A stretch of DNA of 50,280 nucleotides. Origin: JACDAN01 sp036554945. GTDB taxonomy: Bacteria > Actinomycetota > Thermoleophilia > Gaiellales > Gaiellaceae. The notes under the pieces were generated by a model. That model saw nothing but the letters and a program-made list of their open reading frames with translations. It was not told the origin of the DNA and searched no databases. The position numbers and the translations under genes are program-made. The DNA is taken from NCBI GenBank assembly GCA_036554945.1, contig DATBMH010000030.1, forward strand, positions 1 through 50,280, written 5' to 3'. Of the stretch, positions 1 through 8,880 are shown piece after piece (position 1 is the first letter of the stretch; each line of letters starts with the position of its first letter).

Positions 1-592
<592 letters not shown>

Positions 593-917
593 GGAACTGG
601 TGTCAGATCCGACCGAAGTCGGCTGATCAACTCGTTCACCTTGAGCTTGAGCTCAAAGGTCTGACCATCGACCGAAGTCGACGGCAGACGGGTTAACTTG
701 AGCCCGGCCTTCTCAGGCAAGCCTGAGCCGGCCAGGTCTCGGCGTTTCACGCACGCTGTTGAGTTTTCAAAGACCGTCGCTGCTGGACGACGTAAAAAAG
801 CCTCCGACTCGCGCCAGAGGCCCCAGGGAGATCCGAACTTGCGGTTCGTATCCGTCCTTCTAGGGGCGCTCCAGTCGTCGATGGACAGGGACTTTTCAAC
901 GCCGCCCGACCGGGCAG
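593..917 (-). other. rrn leader (pre-16S), no protein gene
   Basis: This stretch between the rrn promoter and 16S holds no credible gene. On the minus strand it contains TCTTTGAAAACTCAACAGCG at about 755-774, a sequence typical of pre-rRNA leaders in Gram-positive bacteria. It also has several short hairpins with GACTTCGGTC loops at about 610-625 and 668-682, which are probable RNase III or antitermination structures. A terminator-like hairpin within it is listed separately. Confidence 0.75.
794..821 (-). terminator. Terminator-like hairpin in the rrn leader
   Basis: On the minus strand GCCTC (821-817) pairs with GAGGC (804-800) and is followed directly by six T residues (799-794). It lies about 115 bp downstream of the tyrS stop, so it could end the tyrS transcript. 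It also lies inside the rrn leader, downstream of the rrn promoter and upstream of 16S, so rRNA transcription must read through it. The stem is only five pairs with a long loop, so its strength is uncertain. Confidence 0.5.
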
Positions 918-924
918 CCCGCGT

Positions 925-952
925 ATGGTACCAGCGCCTAGGGCACTGTCAA
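925..952 (-). promoter_or_regulatory. rRNA operon promoter (-35 TTGACA, -10 TACCAT)
   Basis: On the minus strand a consensus TTGACA (952-947) is followed after 16 bp by TACCAT (930-925). Transcription would start near 918 and run into the 16S leader. The -35 lies within the last codons of tyrS and the tyrS stop codon (940-938) is in the spacer. This is the strongest sigma70-type match seen in the window and fits an rrn promoter. Other rrn promoters may exist downstream. Confidence 0.75.
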
Positions 953-2086
953 GCGGGCGTACCGGCGCCTTCCGGCCTGGAGCAGAGCGCCCTCGAGCGT
1001 CGAGCGCGGCAGGTCGAGCTCCGTCACGACGTCGCCGTTCAGGCGCATGCCGCCCTGCGCGATGAGCCGCCGGGCTTCGCTCGTCGTCATGCCGAAGGCG
1101 GAGGCAAGCAGCGCCGGCAGGTGGACCGGGTCGCCGTCGGCGAGCGCGATCTCGGGCACGTCGTCCGGGGCCTGGCGCTCGCGGACCACGCGCGTGAAGT
1201 GCTCCTCGGCCGCCCGAGCGGCCTCCTCGTCGTGCGCGCGGGTGACGATGAAGCGGGCCAGCCGCAGCTTCGCCTCCATCGGGTCGCCGGCGAGGGGGTC
1301 CTCGTCGGTTTGCATCACGAGGCGGTAGTAGTCGGGCAACAGCTCGTCGGGGATCCGCATCGTCTTGCCGAACTGCTCCTCCGGCTCCTCGATCAGCGCG
1401 ATGTAGTTCCCGCGGGAGCCGCTCATCTTCGTCTTGTCCCAGCTCGCGATCAACGGCGTGGTGAGCACGAGCTGCGGCTCGAGTCCGTAGGCCGCCATGA
1501 CCTCGCGGCCGGCGAGGAGGTTGTACAGCTGGTCGGTGCCGCCGAGCTCGACGTCAGCCTCGACCGCGACCGAGTCGTACGCCTGCATGAGCGGATAGAG
1601 GAGCTCCGAGACCGAGATCGGCTCGTTCGCGGCGAAACGCTTCGCAAAGTCGTCGCGTTCGAGGATGCGCGCCACCGTGATCGTCCGTGCGAGGCGCACG
1701 ACGTCGGCGTAGGAGAGCTTCGACAGCCACTCGCCGTTGAACCGGACCTCCGTCCGCTCGGGAACGAGGATCGTGTACGCGGACTCGAAGAACCGCTCGG
1801 CCATCCGGTCGATCTCGGCGTCGTCGATCACGGGGCGCTCGGCCGACCGGCCCGAGGGATCCCCGATCCGCGTGGTGTAGTCGCCCACGATCAGGACACC
1901 GGTGTGCCCCTCGTCCTGGAAGGCGCGCATCCGTTGGAGCGGGATCCCGTTGCCGATCGTGATGTGCGGCGCCGTGACGTCGATGCCGAGCTTCACGCGC
2001 AGCGGTCGTCCCTTGGCGAGCTTCTTCTCGAGCTCGCCTGCAGGCAACACGTCGACAGCGTTTCTCGTGAGCTCCGCGACTCCCAT
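938..2086 (-). CDS. tyrS: Tyrosyl-tRNA synthetase
   Basis: Cytoplasmic enzyme of 382 aa that charges tRNA-Tyr. The class I signatures are clear: HITIG at residues 41-45 (HIGH motif) and KMSGS at 220-224 (KMSKS). The GTDQLYN segment before KMSGS belongs to the amino-acid-binding fold. The C-terminal ~65 residues form an S4 RNA-binding domain (SEARRLIAQGG...). The size fits the shorter bacterial TyrRS form. The ATG at 2084-2086 has no Shine-Dalgarno, and a -10-like TAGACT lies 12 nt upstream, so the mRNA may have almost no leader. The gene is divergent from the PBP gene, 31 bp away, and its 3' end overlaps the rrn promoter. Confidence 0.96.
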   Translation of the reverse strand: MGVAELTRNAVDVLPAGELEKKLAKGRPLRVKLGIDVTAPHITIGNGIPLQRMRAFQDEGHTGVLIVGDYTTRIGDPSGRSAERPVIDDAEIDRMAERFFESAYTILVPERTEVRFNGEWLSKLSYADVVRLARTITVARILERDDFAKRFAANEPISVSELLYPLMQAYDSVAVEADVELGGTDQLYNLLAGREVMAAYGLEPQLVLTTPLIASWDKTKMSGSRGNYIALIEEPEEQFGKTMRIPDELLPDYYRLVMQTDEDPLAGDPMEAKLRLARFIVTRAHDEEAARAAEEHFTRVVRERQAPDDVPEIALADGDPVHLPALLASAFGMTTSEARRLIAQGGMRLNGDVVTELDLPRSTLEGALLQAGRRRYARLTVP

Positions 2087-2097
2087 GTCCGGCTGGC

Positions 2098-2109
2098 GAG
2101 TCTAGACTC
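2098..2109. promoter_or_regulatory. Palindromic shared -10 between tyrS and the PBP gene
   Basis: GAGTCTAGACTC is a perfect 12-bp palindrome in the 31-bp divergent gap. Because of the symmetry each strand carries TAGACT (TANNNT), pointing at tyrS on the minus strand and at the PBP gene on the plus strand. Predicted starts lie about 3-6 nt before each start codon. It could instead be an operator. No clear -35 was found. Confidence 0.4.
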
Positions 2110-2117
2110 CCGGCGTC

Positions 2118-4568
2118 TTGCGTTTGCTCCGCCGCAACGATTCCGCGGCGCCGGCCAAGAGGCGCAGGATCAGGAAGCTCCGTCTACTGATCCTCATGCT
2201 CGCGCTCTTCGTGCTGGCGTGGGCCTCATTCACGTTCGGTCTCGTCACCGCCGTGGCCAGCGAGGCACCCAAGTGCGACCCGGCCCGCCAGCAGCACCAG
2301 GTCAACACGAAGATCTACGACTCGAGCGGCAACAAGATCCTCGCGGTCCTCCGTGGGTCCGAGAACCGCGTACTCGTCGACTACGACGACATCTCGCCGC
2401 TCATGAAGCAGGCGATCGTGGCCGTCGAGGACCGCCGGTACTTCGAGCACCGCGGCGTCGACATGCGCGCGATCGGCCGGGCGCTCTGGGCCGACCTGCG
2501 CCAGCAGAGCGTCGTCCAGGGCGGTTCGACGATCACACAGCAGTTCATCAAGAACTCGTGCAGCGACACGAGCCGCTCGATCGGCCGGAAGGTCCGTGAG
2601 GCCACTCTGGCGTGGGGACTCGAGCAGCGCTGGTCGAAGAAGAAGATCCTCACCGCGTACCTGAACACCGTGTACTTCGGGAACGGCGCGTACGGGATCG
2701 ACCAGGCGTCGCGCACCTACTTCGGCCACCGCGCGAAGAAGATGGCGCTCTGGGAGGTCGCGCTCCTCGCCGGCATCCCGGCCGACCCGAGCCGCTTCGA
2801 CCCCGTCGCGAACCCGAGGGCTGCGCGCCAGCGCCGGAGGACCGTCCTCCGGACGATGCTCCAGCTCGGCGCGATCACGCCGGAGCAGTACCGCCGCGCG
2901 GACCGCGAGCCGCTGCCGAAGGACGTGCGCCCGCCGGACACGCGCGGCCCTGGCGGGTACTTCGCGAACTACGTCACCCAGCAGCTCGTCGACAAGTACA
3001 AGACGCGGGGTGTCTTCGGCGGCGGGCTCGTCGTGCACACGACGCTCGACCTCGGCCTGCAGAAGCTCGGGCACCGCGCCATCGCCCGCTGGCTCAAGGA
3101 CGAGGACGGCCCGGCCGCGGCGCTCGTCGCCGTCGATCCGAGGGACGGGGCGATCAAGGCGATGATCGGCGGCTCGAACTTCCGCGAGAGCCAGTTCAAC
3201 CTCGCCGTCCAGGGCGAGCGGCAGGCCGGATCGTCCTTCAAGCCGTTCGTGCTCGCTGCGGCGCTCGAGCAGGGGATCGCGCCGGACACGACGTTCGTCT
3301 CGAAGCCGACGACGATCTTCCTCGGAGACAAGGGCTGGCCGGTCTCGAACTACGAGGACGCCTACCTCGGCCCGATCAACCTCGAGACGGCGACGGTGCA
3401 CTCCGACAACGCCGTCTACGCCCAGCTGACCGCGCTCGTCGGCCCGAAGACCGTCCGTCAGACCGCGCAGCGACTCGGGGTGACGAGCCGCCTGAACGAC
3501 TACTTCGCGATCGGGCTCGGCGCCGAGGCGGTCAACCCGCTCGAGATGGCCCGGGCGTTCTCGACGTTCGCCAACCGCGGCCGTCGCGTGGACGGCTCGA
3601 TCTTCGGGAACCGGCCGCGCGCGATCTCGTGGGTGCACCACGTCGGCGAGAAGCGCCGCGCGAATGCGCCCGTCCAGCGTGAGGTCCTCGATCCCGAGAA
3701 GGCCGACCTGATCAACGACATCCTCCAGAAGGTCGTCCGCCAGGGGACCGGGCGGAAGGCCGCGCTCTCGGATCGGCCTGTCGCCGGCAAGACCGGCACG
3801 ACGGAGAACTACGGCGACGCGTGGTTCGTCGGGTACACGCCACAGCTCGCCGTCGCCGTCTGGGTCGGCTACCCGAACAACCTGACGCCGATGCTGACCG
3901 AGTACGACGGCGACGCGGTCGCGGGCGGGACGTACCCGGCAGTGATCTGGAAGTCCTTCATGGAGTCGGCGTTGAAGTACCTCGAGGAGGAGCCGGCGTA
4001 CTTCGACCCGCCGAGCCTCCCGTACTCGGTGCCGCTGAGCGTCGTGCAGCGCGGCGGCAAGGTGCTGATCGACAACGGCCTCTGCCGGGAGTCCAAGAAC
4101 GTCTGGTACTTCTCCGGCCAGGCGCCCGCCGGCGAGGCGCCGTGCAAGCGCAACGAGGTCGAGGTGCCTCGGGTCGTGGGCTCGACGCTGGAGGACGCGA
4201 AGGAGCGGCTCGCCGCCCAGCCGCTCGACTACGACGTGATCTACAAGCCGGCGAGGGCCGGGCAGCGGCTCGACCTCGTCCTCGGCCAGATCCCGCGCGG
4301 CGGAACGCTCTCGGCGTACGACGAGGTGACGCTGATCCTGGCACGGCCGCGGTACGGCGTGGTGCCCAGCGTGGTCGGGATGCGGATCCCGAACGCGATC
4401 AGACGGCTCGAGAAGCTCAAGCTCCAGCCCGCGGTCGAGGGCGACGCCGCCCAGGGACGCGTGATCCGGCAGGAGCCTCGCGGCGGCAGCGTCGCCGCAG
4501 CGCCCGGTCTCCCCATCCGGCTCGTCGTCTCCAGCGGCGCAAGCGCTACGGCCGGAGCGGGCGGCTGA
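2118..4568 (+). CDS. Class A penicillin-binding protein (PBP1) with two PASTA domains
   Basis: Bifunctional peptidoglycan synthase of 816 aa. Order: short basic cytoplasmic tail, one membrane anchor (about 22-48), GT51 glycosyltransferase (about 60-235) with catalytic Glu104 in EDRRYFEHRG and the GGSTITQQ motif, then transpeptidase (about 330-620). The transpeptidase has SSFK with Ser372, SDN at 429-431 and KTGT at 558-561. Two PASTA repeats follow (about 686-750 and 752-815). It polymerises and crosslinks glycan outside the membrane; PASTA repeats usually bind peptidoglycan or beta-lactams. The start is TTG at 2118, close behind a candidate -10. A later start would cut the anchor. The 3' end overlaps the convergent glycosylase gene by 23 bp. 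Confidence 0.95.
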   Translation: MRLLRRNDSAAPAKRRRIRKLRLLILMLALFVLAWASFTFGLVTAVASEAPKCDPARQQHQVNTKIYDSSGNKILAVLRGSENRVLVDYDDISPLMKQAIVAVEDRRYFEHRGVDMRAIGRALWADLRQQSVVQGGSTITQQFIKNSCSDTSRSIGRKVREATLAWGLEQRWSKKKILTAYLNTVYFGNGAYGIDQASRTYFGHRAKKMALWEVALLAGIPADPSRFDPVANPRAARQRRRTVLRTMLQLGAITPEQYRRADREPLPKDVRPPDTRGPGGYFANYVTQQLVDKYKTRGVFGGGLVVHTTLDLGLQKLGHRAIARWLKDEDGPAAALVAVDPRDGAIKAMIGGSNFRESQFNLAVQGERQAGSSFKPFVLAAALEQGIAPDTTFVSKPTTIFLGDKGWPVSNYEDAYLGPINLETATVHSDNAVYAQLTALVGPKTVRQTAQRLGVTSRLNDYFAIGLGAEAVNPLEMARAFSTFANRGRRVDGSIFGNRPRAISWVHHVGEKRRANAPVQREVLDPEKADLINDILQKVVRQGTGRKAALSDRPVAGKTGTTENYGDAWFVGYTPQLAVAVWVGYPNNLTPMLTEYDGDAVAGGTYPAVIWKSFMESALKYLEEEPAYFDPPSLPYSVPLSVVQRGGKVLIDNGLCRESKNVWYFSGQAPAGEAPCKRNEVEVPRVVGSTLEDAKERLAAQPLDYDVIYKPARAGQRLDLVLGQIPRGGTLSAYDEVTLILARPRYGVVPSVVGMRIPNAIRRLEKLKLQPAVEGDAAQGRVIRQEPRGGSVAAAPGLPIRLVVSSGASATAGAGG

Positions 4569-5109
4569 GGAACCGGGAGCCGGCAAGCCCGTAGCGCCAC
4601 GGCTGCTCGGCGGCCTTGGTGATCCCGACACGCGGACCGACCGCGATCTCCGGCACGGACTCGCGCGCGAGGAGCTCGAACGGCTGCTCGTCGAGTGGCC
4701 GGCCGTCGTGCTCTCGCGTGATCCCGAGCGCTTGACAGAGCCGCCCCGGGCCCGCGGCGAGCAGGCGCGGGTCACCGAGACCGCGGCGCTCGCGCATCGC
4801 CTCCACCCCGTGTGCCGGCTCGAGCGCCCGGATCAGGACGGCGCTCGCGACCCCCTCCTCCTCGCACACGAAGTTGAGGCACCAGTGGATCCCGTACGAG
4901 CGGTAGACGTAGGCGTGGCCGGGCGGGCCGAACATCGACGCGTTGCGCTCGGTCCTGCCGCCGTAGCCGTGCGCCGCCGGGTCCTCGTGGTCGTACGCCT
5001 CGACCTCGACGATCGGGCCGCCCACTCCGGCCACCAGCAGCGTCACGCCGACGAGGTCCGGCGCGACCTCGTGGACGGAGCGCGCGAAGAAGTCCCTGCC
5101 GAGGCTCAT
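4546..5109 (-). CDS. DNA-3-methyladenine glycosylase (AAG/MPG family)
   Basis: Base-excision repair glycosylase of 187 aa that removes alkylated purines. It has the family signatures VEVEAYDHEDPAAHG near residue 35, with the catalytic Glu, and MFGPPGHAYVYRSYGIHWCLN for DNA and base recognition, then AAGPGRLCQALGI. The length fits the bacterial family. The ATG at 5109 overlaps the stop of the upstream MFS gene by 4 bp (ATGA), so it is translationally coupled as the last gene of the five-gene minus operon 8824-4546. It overlaps the convergent PBP 3' end by 23 bp. Confidence 0.92.
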   Translation of the reverse strand: MSLGRDFFARSVHEVAPDLVGVTLLVAGVGGPIVEVEAYDHEDPAAHGYGGRTERNASMFGPPGHAYVYRSYGIHWCLNFVCEEEGVASAVLIRALEPAHGVEAMRERRGLGDPRLLAAGPGRLCQALGITREHDGRPLDEQPFELLARESVPEIAVGPRVGITKAAEQPWRYGLAGSRFLSRPLRP

Positions 5110-6380
5110 CCGTCCCTCGCGCGGCGCGCGTCGTAGCGGACGAGCGCCGGAATCGCGACGGCAACCACCACGGTGCCGACGACGCTCAGGACCCCGCCCG
5201 AGACGATCGAGGCCCGAACGCTCGTCAGCTCCGCGACGATGCCGGCCTCCACGTTGCCGATCTCCGGTGCGCCGGCGACCTGCGCGAGCTCGATCCCGGA
5301 GACCCGACCGCGCATCGAGTCGGGCGTCTCCGTGAGGAGGATGTTCCCTCGGAGGACCGCGCTGACGAAGTCTGCGGCGCCCGCCACCGCGAGGAAGAGC
5401 AACGCGAACCAGACGCTCTCGGCGAACCCGACGACGGCGATGGCCACCCCCCAGCCGGCCGCGGCGATGCAGACCGCGAGCCCCTGGCGGCGCACGGTCA
5501 TCATCCAGCCCGACGTCACGGACGCGGCGAAGGCGCCGGCCGAGGTCGCGCCGTACAGCAGCCCGAGCACGCCCGCGCCGCCCCCGAGCTCCTCCGCAAA
5601 GGCCGGGAAGAGGGCGCGCGGCATCCCGAAGATCATCACCATCGTGTCGACGAGGAAGATGCCGAGCAGCACGTCCTTCCGCAGGACGTACCGGAACCCG
5701 TCCGCGATCGATCGGAGGCTGGGCCGGTCGGCGTCCGGGGCGGCCGGCGCCGGCGGTAGGAGCCAGATCGCGAGGAGCGACGCGGCGAAGGTGGCGATGT
5801 CGATCGCGTACGCGCCTGCAACGCCGACCACGGTGATCAGCGCGCCGCCCATGACCGGTCCGGCCACGCGCGCCAGGGTGGAGACGACATCCTCGACGGT
5901 GATCGCCGCCAGCAGCTGGTCGTCCCGCACGAGCCGCGGCGTGAGCGCGTTCCGGGCCGGCCGCTGGAACCCGTAGGCGGCGGTGCCGAGCGCCTCGGCC
6001 GCGAAGAGGAACCAGACGGCGGGGTCCGGCAGGAGCGCGTTCACGACCAGCCCGCCGGTCACGAGGAGGAGCGCGAGGTCGGACAGCAGCAGCATCCGGC
6101 GCCGGTCGACGGCGTCCGCGACCGCCCCGCCGTAGATCGGGACGATCAGCAACGGGACGAGCGCGGCGATCCCGAGGAGGCCCACGACCAGCGTCGATCC
6201 GGTCTCCTGGTAGACCTGGTACGGAATCGCGACCGTCGTGATCTGGCTGCCGATCGCCGAGATCCCGGTGCCGAACCAGAGCCGCCTGAAGTCGCGTGAC
6301 TCCCTGAGCGGCCGGATGTCGACGACGAACCGAGCGAACGGGCCGCGCTCCGGCGGCGGCTCGCGCCCGATGTCCGTCAC
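5106..6380 (-). CDS. MFS exporter, EntS-like (MFS_3)
   Basis: Inner-membrane transporter of 424 aa with about 12 hydrophobic segments. After a soluble N-terminus the sequence RDFRRLWFGTGISAIGSQ and the loop GGAVADAVDRRRMLL match the MFS_3 (enterobactin exporter-like) subgroup, usually drug or siderophore efflux. The C-terminal half has a second characteristic loop. The GTG start (6378-6380) directly abuts the TAG of the upstream RemA-like gene (6381-6383), and the stop overlaps the glycosylase start. The substrate is not predictable. A second member of the family lies at 26736-28016. Confidence 0.88.
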   Translation of the reverse strand: MTDIGREPPPERGPFARFVVDIRPLRESRDFRRLWFGTGISAIGSQITTVAIPYQVYQETGSTLVVGLLGIAALVPLLIVPIYGGAVADAVDRRRMLLLSDLALLLVTGGLVVNALLPDPAVWFLFAAEALGTAAYGFQRPARNALTPRLVRDDQLLAAITVEDVVSTLARVAGPVMGGALITVVGVAGAYAIDIATFAASLLAIWLLPPAPAAPDADRPSLRSIADGFRYVLRKDVLLGIFLVDTMVMIFGMPRALFPAFAEELGGGAGVLGLLYGATSAGAFAASVTSGWMMTVRRQGLAVCIAAAGWGVAIAVVGFAESVWFALLFLAVAGAADFVSAVLRGNILLTETPDSMRGRVSGIELAQVAGAPEIGNVEAGIVAELTSVRASIVSGGVLSVVGTVVVAVAIPALVRYDARRARDG

Positions 6381-6740
6381 CTAGAAGAGCTGTTCGTCTT
6401 CTTGCGGCTTGGCGGTCGCCTCGAGCAGCCGGTTCGCCCGGCGGCCGAGATCGGCGAGGTCGACCCGTCCGCTCTGCGCGCCGGTCGAGATCCGCTTCGC
6501 GAGGTCGAGCGCGGAGTCGATGATCTGCGCGTTCGCCGCGGCCTCCTGGCCCATCTCGTGGAGGATCGTCCGCTCGGTGCGGCCGGCGATGATCGGGTCG
6601 GGCACGCCCTCGATCCAGACGCGCGTCCTGCGGCCGCCGCCGCGGTCGTCGCCGGTCAGCGGCTCGAGGGCGTAGATCTTGTCGGCGCGGGCGTACTTCC
6701 CGAAGCCGAGGAAGACCATCCGGTTCGCGCCGTTCGCCAT
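6381..6740 (-). CDS. RemA/YlzA-like DUF370 protein with C-terminal extension
   Basis: Protein of 119 aa. Residues about 8-60 (MVFLGFGKYARADKI, then GRRTRVWIEGVPDPIIAG and RTERTIL) match the pattern of DUF370/RemA proteins, which in Bacillus subtilis are oligomeric DNA-binding activators of matrix genes. The remaining ~55 residues are a helical, mostly polar extension not found in the ~85-aa Bacillus protein. The DegT aminotransferase stop is 18 bp upstream and the MFS GTG directly follows, so it is the middle gene of the operon. In Firmicutes the gene normally sits near gmk, which is absent here. Family assignment is by eye. Confidence 0.7.
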   Translation of the reverse strand: MANGANRMVFLGFGKYARADKIYALEPLTGDDRGGGRRTRVWIEGVPDPIIAGRTERTILHEMGQEAAANAQIIDSALDLAKRISTGAQSGRVDLADLGRRANRLLEATAKPQEDEQLF

Positions 6741-6758
6741 GACGCGATTATCGCTGGG

Positions 6759-7883
6759 CTACGCGATGGCGGAGCGGAGCGTCTCGACCACGTACTCCTG
6801 GTCGCCGCGCTCGAGCTGTGGGAAGAACGGCAGCGCCATCGTCCTGGCGGAGATGGCCTCCGCGATCGGACAGAGGCCCTCCGCGAAGCCGAACTGCTCG
6901 CGCAGGTAGCCCTGGAGGTGGATGCAGGGGACGTACTCGGCGACGTCCACCCCGCCCTCGCGCAGGTCGGCCATCACGCGGGCGCGGTCGATCTCCGGCG
7001 CGAGGGCGACGACGTAGACGAACCACGAGCGGCGGTGTTCCTCGTCGTCGGCCGGCGCGACCTCGACGCCGTCGACGTCCTCGAGGAGCTCCGCGTAGCG
7101 GGCAGCAGCTTCGGTGCGGAGCTCGAGCGCGCGGTCGAGCTTCTCGAGCTGTGCGATGCCGATCGCCGCCTGCACGTCCGTCCAGCGGTAGTTGAACCCG
7201 AGGCGGACGTGGTTGAACCAGCCGCCGCCCTCGTACGAGCGGCCCTGGTTGCGGAGGCTGCGGACGAGCTTCCACGTCTCCTCGTCGTGCGTCACGACGA
7301 CGCCGCCCTCCCCGGTAGCGAGCTGCTTGTTCGGGTAGAAGCCGAAGACCGCCGGCGGGCCGTGCGAGCCGATCTGGCGGCCCTTGTACTCGGCGCCCAG
7401 CGCCTCCGCGGAGTCCTCGATCAGCGCGAGACCGTGGCGGTCGGCGATCGCGACCAGCTCGTCGAGCTCGCAGGGATAGCCGAACATGTCGACGGCGACG
7501 ATCCCCTTCGTCCGCTCCGTGATCGCAGCCTCGACGGCGGCGGGATCGATGTTCCAGGTCTTCGGGTCGACGTCGACGAACACCGGCGTCGCTCCCTCGA
7601 AGAGAAAGCAGTTGGCGGTTGCGGCGAACGACAGCGGCGTCGTGATCACCTCGTCGCCCTCGCCGATCCCGGCGGCGCGGACCAGCATGTGGAGCCCCGC
7701 GGTGCCACTCGACACGGCCGCGGCGTGCGGCGCTCCGACCCGTTCCGCGATCAGCTCCTCGAATCGGTCGATCGTCGGCCCGAGCGACAGCCGCCCAGAC
7801 CGCAGCACGTCGAGGACGAGCTCCTCCTCCCGCTCGTCGATCCAGGGTCGCGCCAGCGGGACCCGGCGCGTCGCCTGTGTCAC
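6759..7883 (-). CDS. DegT/DnrJ/EryC1/StrS-family PLP aminotransferase
   Basis: Sugar-type aminotransferase of 374 aa with PLP. Visible signatures are SSGTAGLHM for phosphate binding, EDSAEALGAEYKG for cofactor contact, and FYPNKQLATGEGG with Schiff-base Lys186. Family members usually transaminate nucleotide-linked keto-sugars for surface glycans or antibiotics, but no sugar-nucleotide genes are nearby, so the substrate is open. The GTG start (7881-7883) overlaps the ilvE stop as GTGA, so it is coupled to ilvE. The pairing with a branched-chain aminotransferase and a RemA-like protein is unusual. Confidence 0.9.
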   Translation of the reverse strand: MTQATRRVPLARPWIDEREEELVLDVLRSGRLSLGPTIDRFEELIAERVGAPHAAAVSSGTAGLHMLVRAAGIGEGDEVITTPLSFAATANCFLFEGATPVFVDVDPKTWNIDPAAVEAAITERTKGIVAVDMFGYPCELDELVAIADRHGLALIEDSAEALGAEYKGRQIGSHGPPAVFGFYPNKQLATGEGGVVVTHDEETWKLVRSLRNQGRSYEGGGWFNHVRLGFNYRWTDVQAAIGIAQLEKLDRALELRTEAAARYAELLEDVDGVEVAPADDEEHRRSWFVYVVALAPEIDRARVMADLREGGVDVAEYVPCIHLQGYLREQFGFAEGLCPIAEAISARTMALPFFPQLERGDQEYVVETLRSAIA

Positions 7884-8824
7884 GCCTGCGCTGGTGCCGG
7901 AGCCTGCGACGGGATCGTCGCGTACTCGAGCCAGTGCGACCAGCGCTCGCTGCCGCCCCGGACCGTGTCCAGGTACGCCTTCTGCAGCTTCAGCGTGACC
8001 TCGCCCGGAGGGCCGACCTCCTGGTCGTCAACCGACCGGATCGGCGTCACCTCGGCGGCGGTCCCCGTCATGAAGATCTCGTCCGCGAGGTAGAGGTCGG
8101 TCCGGATCAGGTGCGTCTCCTCGACCGTGTAGCCGAGGTCCTGGGCGATCTGGATCACCGAGTTCCGGGTGATGCCGGGCAGGATCGAGGTCGAGAGCGG
8201 CGGGGTCGTGATCTTCCCGTCCTTGACGACGAAGACGTTCTCGCCGGAGCCGTCCGCGATGTACCCGTCGTCCGTGAGCAGGATCGCCTCGTCGTACCCG
8301 GCGCGGTTCGCCTCGACGACCGCGAGCATCGAGTTCAGGTAGATGCCGGTCGCCTTGGCGGCGTGCGGGATCGTGTTCGGCCCGACGCGCTTCCAGCTCG
8401 AGACCTTGGCGCGGATGCCGTTCTTCATCCCTTCGTCGCCGAGGTAGGCGCCCCACGGCCAGCTCATGATCACGACCTCGACCGGATTTCCCGCCGTCGA
8501 GACGCCGAGCTCGCCGTAGCCGTAGAACGCGAACGGCCGGAGGTAGCACTCCGGCAGCCCGTTGATGCCGATCAGCTCGAGGCAGGCCTCGCGGATCTCG
8601 CCGACCGAGTAGCCGAGGTCCATGTAGAGCAGCTTGGCCGAGGCGTCGAGGCGCTTGATGTGGTCGGTCAGCCGGAACACGGCCGGGCCCTGCGGGGTCT
8701 CGTAGCAACGAATCCCCTCGAACACGCCGGTGCCGTAGTGCAGCCCGTGCGCGCCCACGTGGATCTTGGCGTCCGCCCAGTCCACGAGCTCGCCGTTCAT
8801 CCAGATCTTCTCGGTTGCGATCAT
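7880..8824 (-). CDS. ilvE: Branched-chain amino acid aminotransferase
   Basis: Class IV PLP aminotransferase of 314 aa for the last step of Leu/Ile/Val synthesis or the first step of their breakdown. Lys157 in HAAKATGIYLNS is the Schiff-base residue. The class IV signatures HGLHYGTGVFEGIRCY near the N-terminus and YIADGSGENVFVVKDG, with TPPLSTSILPGITR after it, are complete. The ATG start has a strong Shine-Dalgarno (GGAGGAG) 5 nt upstream. It is the first gene of the five-gene minus operon and has its own candidate promoter at 8852-8880. Confidence 0.94.
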   Translation of the reverse strand: MIATEKIWMNGELVDWADAKIHVGAHGLHYGTGVFEGIRCYETPQGPAVFRLTDHIKRLDASAKLLYMDLGYSVGEIREACLELIGINGLPECYLRPFAFYGYGELGVSTAGNPVEVVIMSWPWGAYLGDEGMKNGIRAKVSSWKRVGPNTIPHAAKATGIYLNSMLAVVEANRAGYDEAILLTDDGYIADGSGENVFVVKDGKITTPPLSTSILPGITRNSVIQIAQDLGYTVEETHLIRTDLYLADEIFMTGTAAEVTPIRSVDDQEVGPPGEVTLKLQKAYLDTVRGGSERWSHWLEYATIPSQAPAPAQA

Positions 8825-8851
8825 GCGCCTCCTCCGGTTTCCCTGCCTCGA

Positions 8852-8880
8852 ATGTTAGGTGGCCTCCGAGACGGCGTCCA
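8852..8880 (-). promoter_or_regulatory. Candidate promoter of the ilvE operon
   Basis: On the minus strand TGGACG (8880-8875) and TAACAT (8857-8852) are separated by 17 bp, giving a start near 8845 and a leader of about 20 nt that includes the GGAGGAG ribosome site. It overlaps the 3' end of the upstream ybaK-like gene. The -35 matches TTGACA in four of six positions. Confidence 0.45.

Noticed and set aside
698..2599. Long plus-strand open frame of 633 codons across tyrS
   Set aside because: It is antisense to the well-supported tyrS and PBP genes, Arg/Asp/His-rich in the way of high-GC shadow frames, and matches no family.
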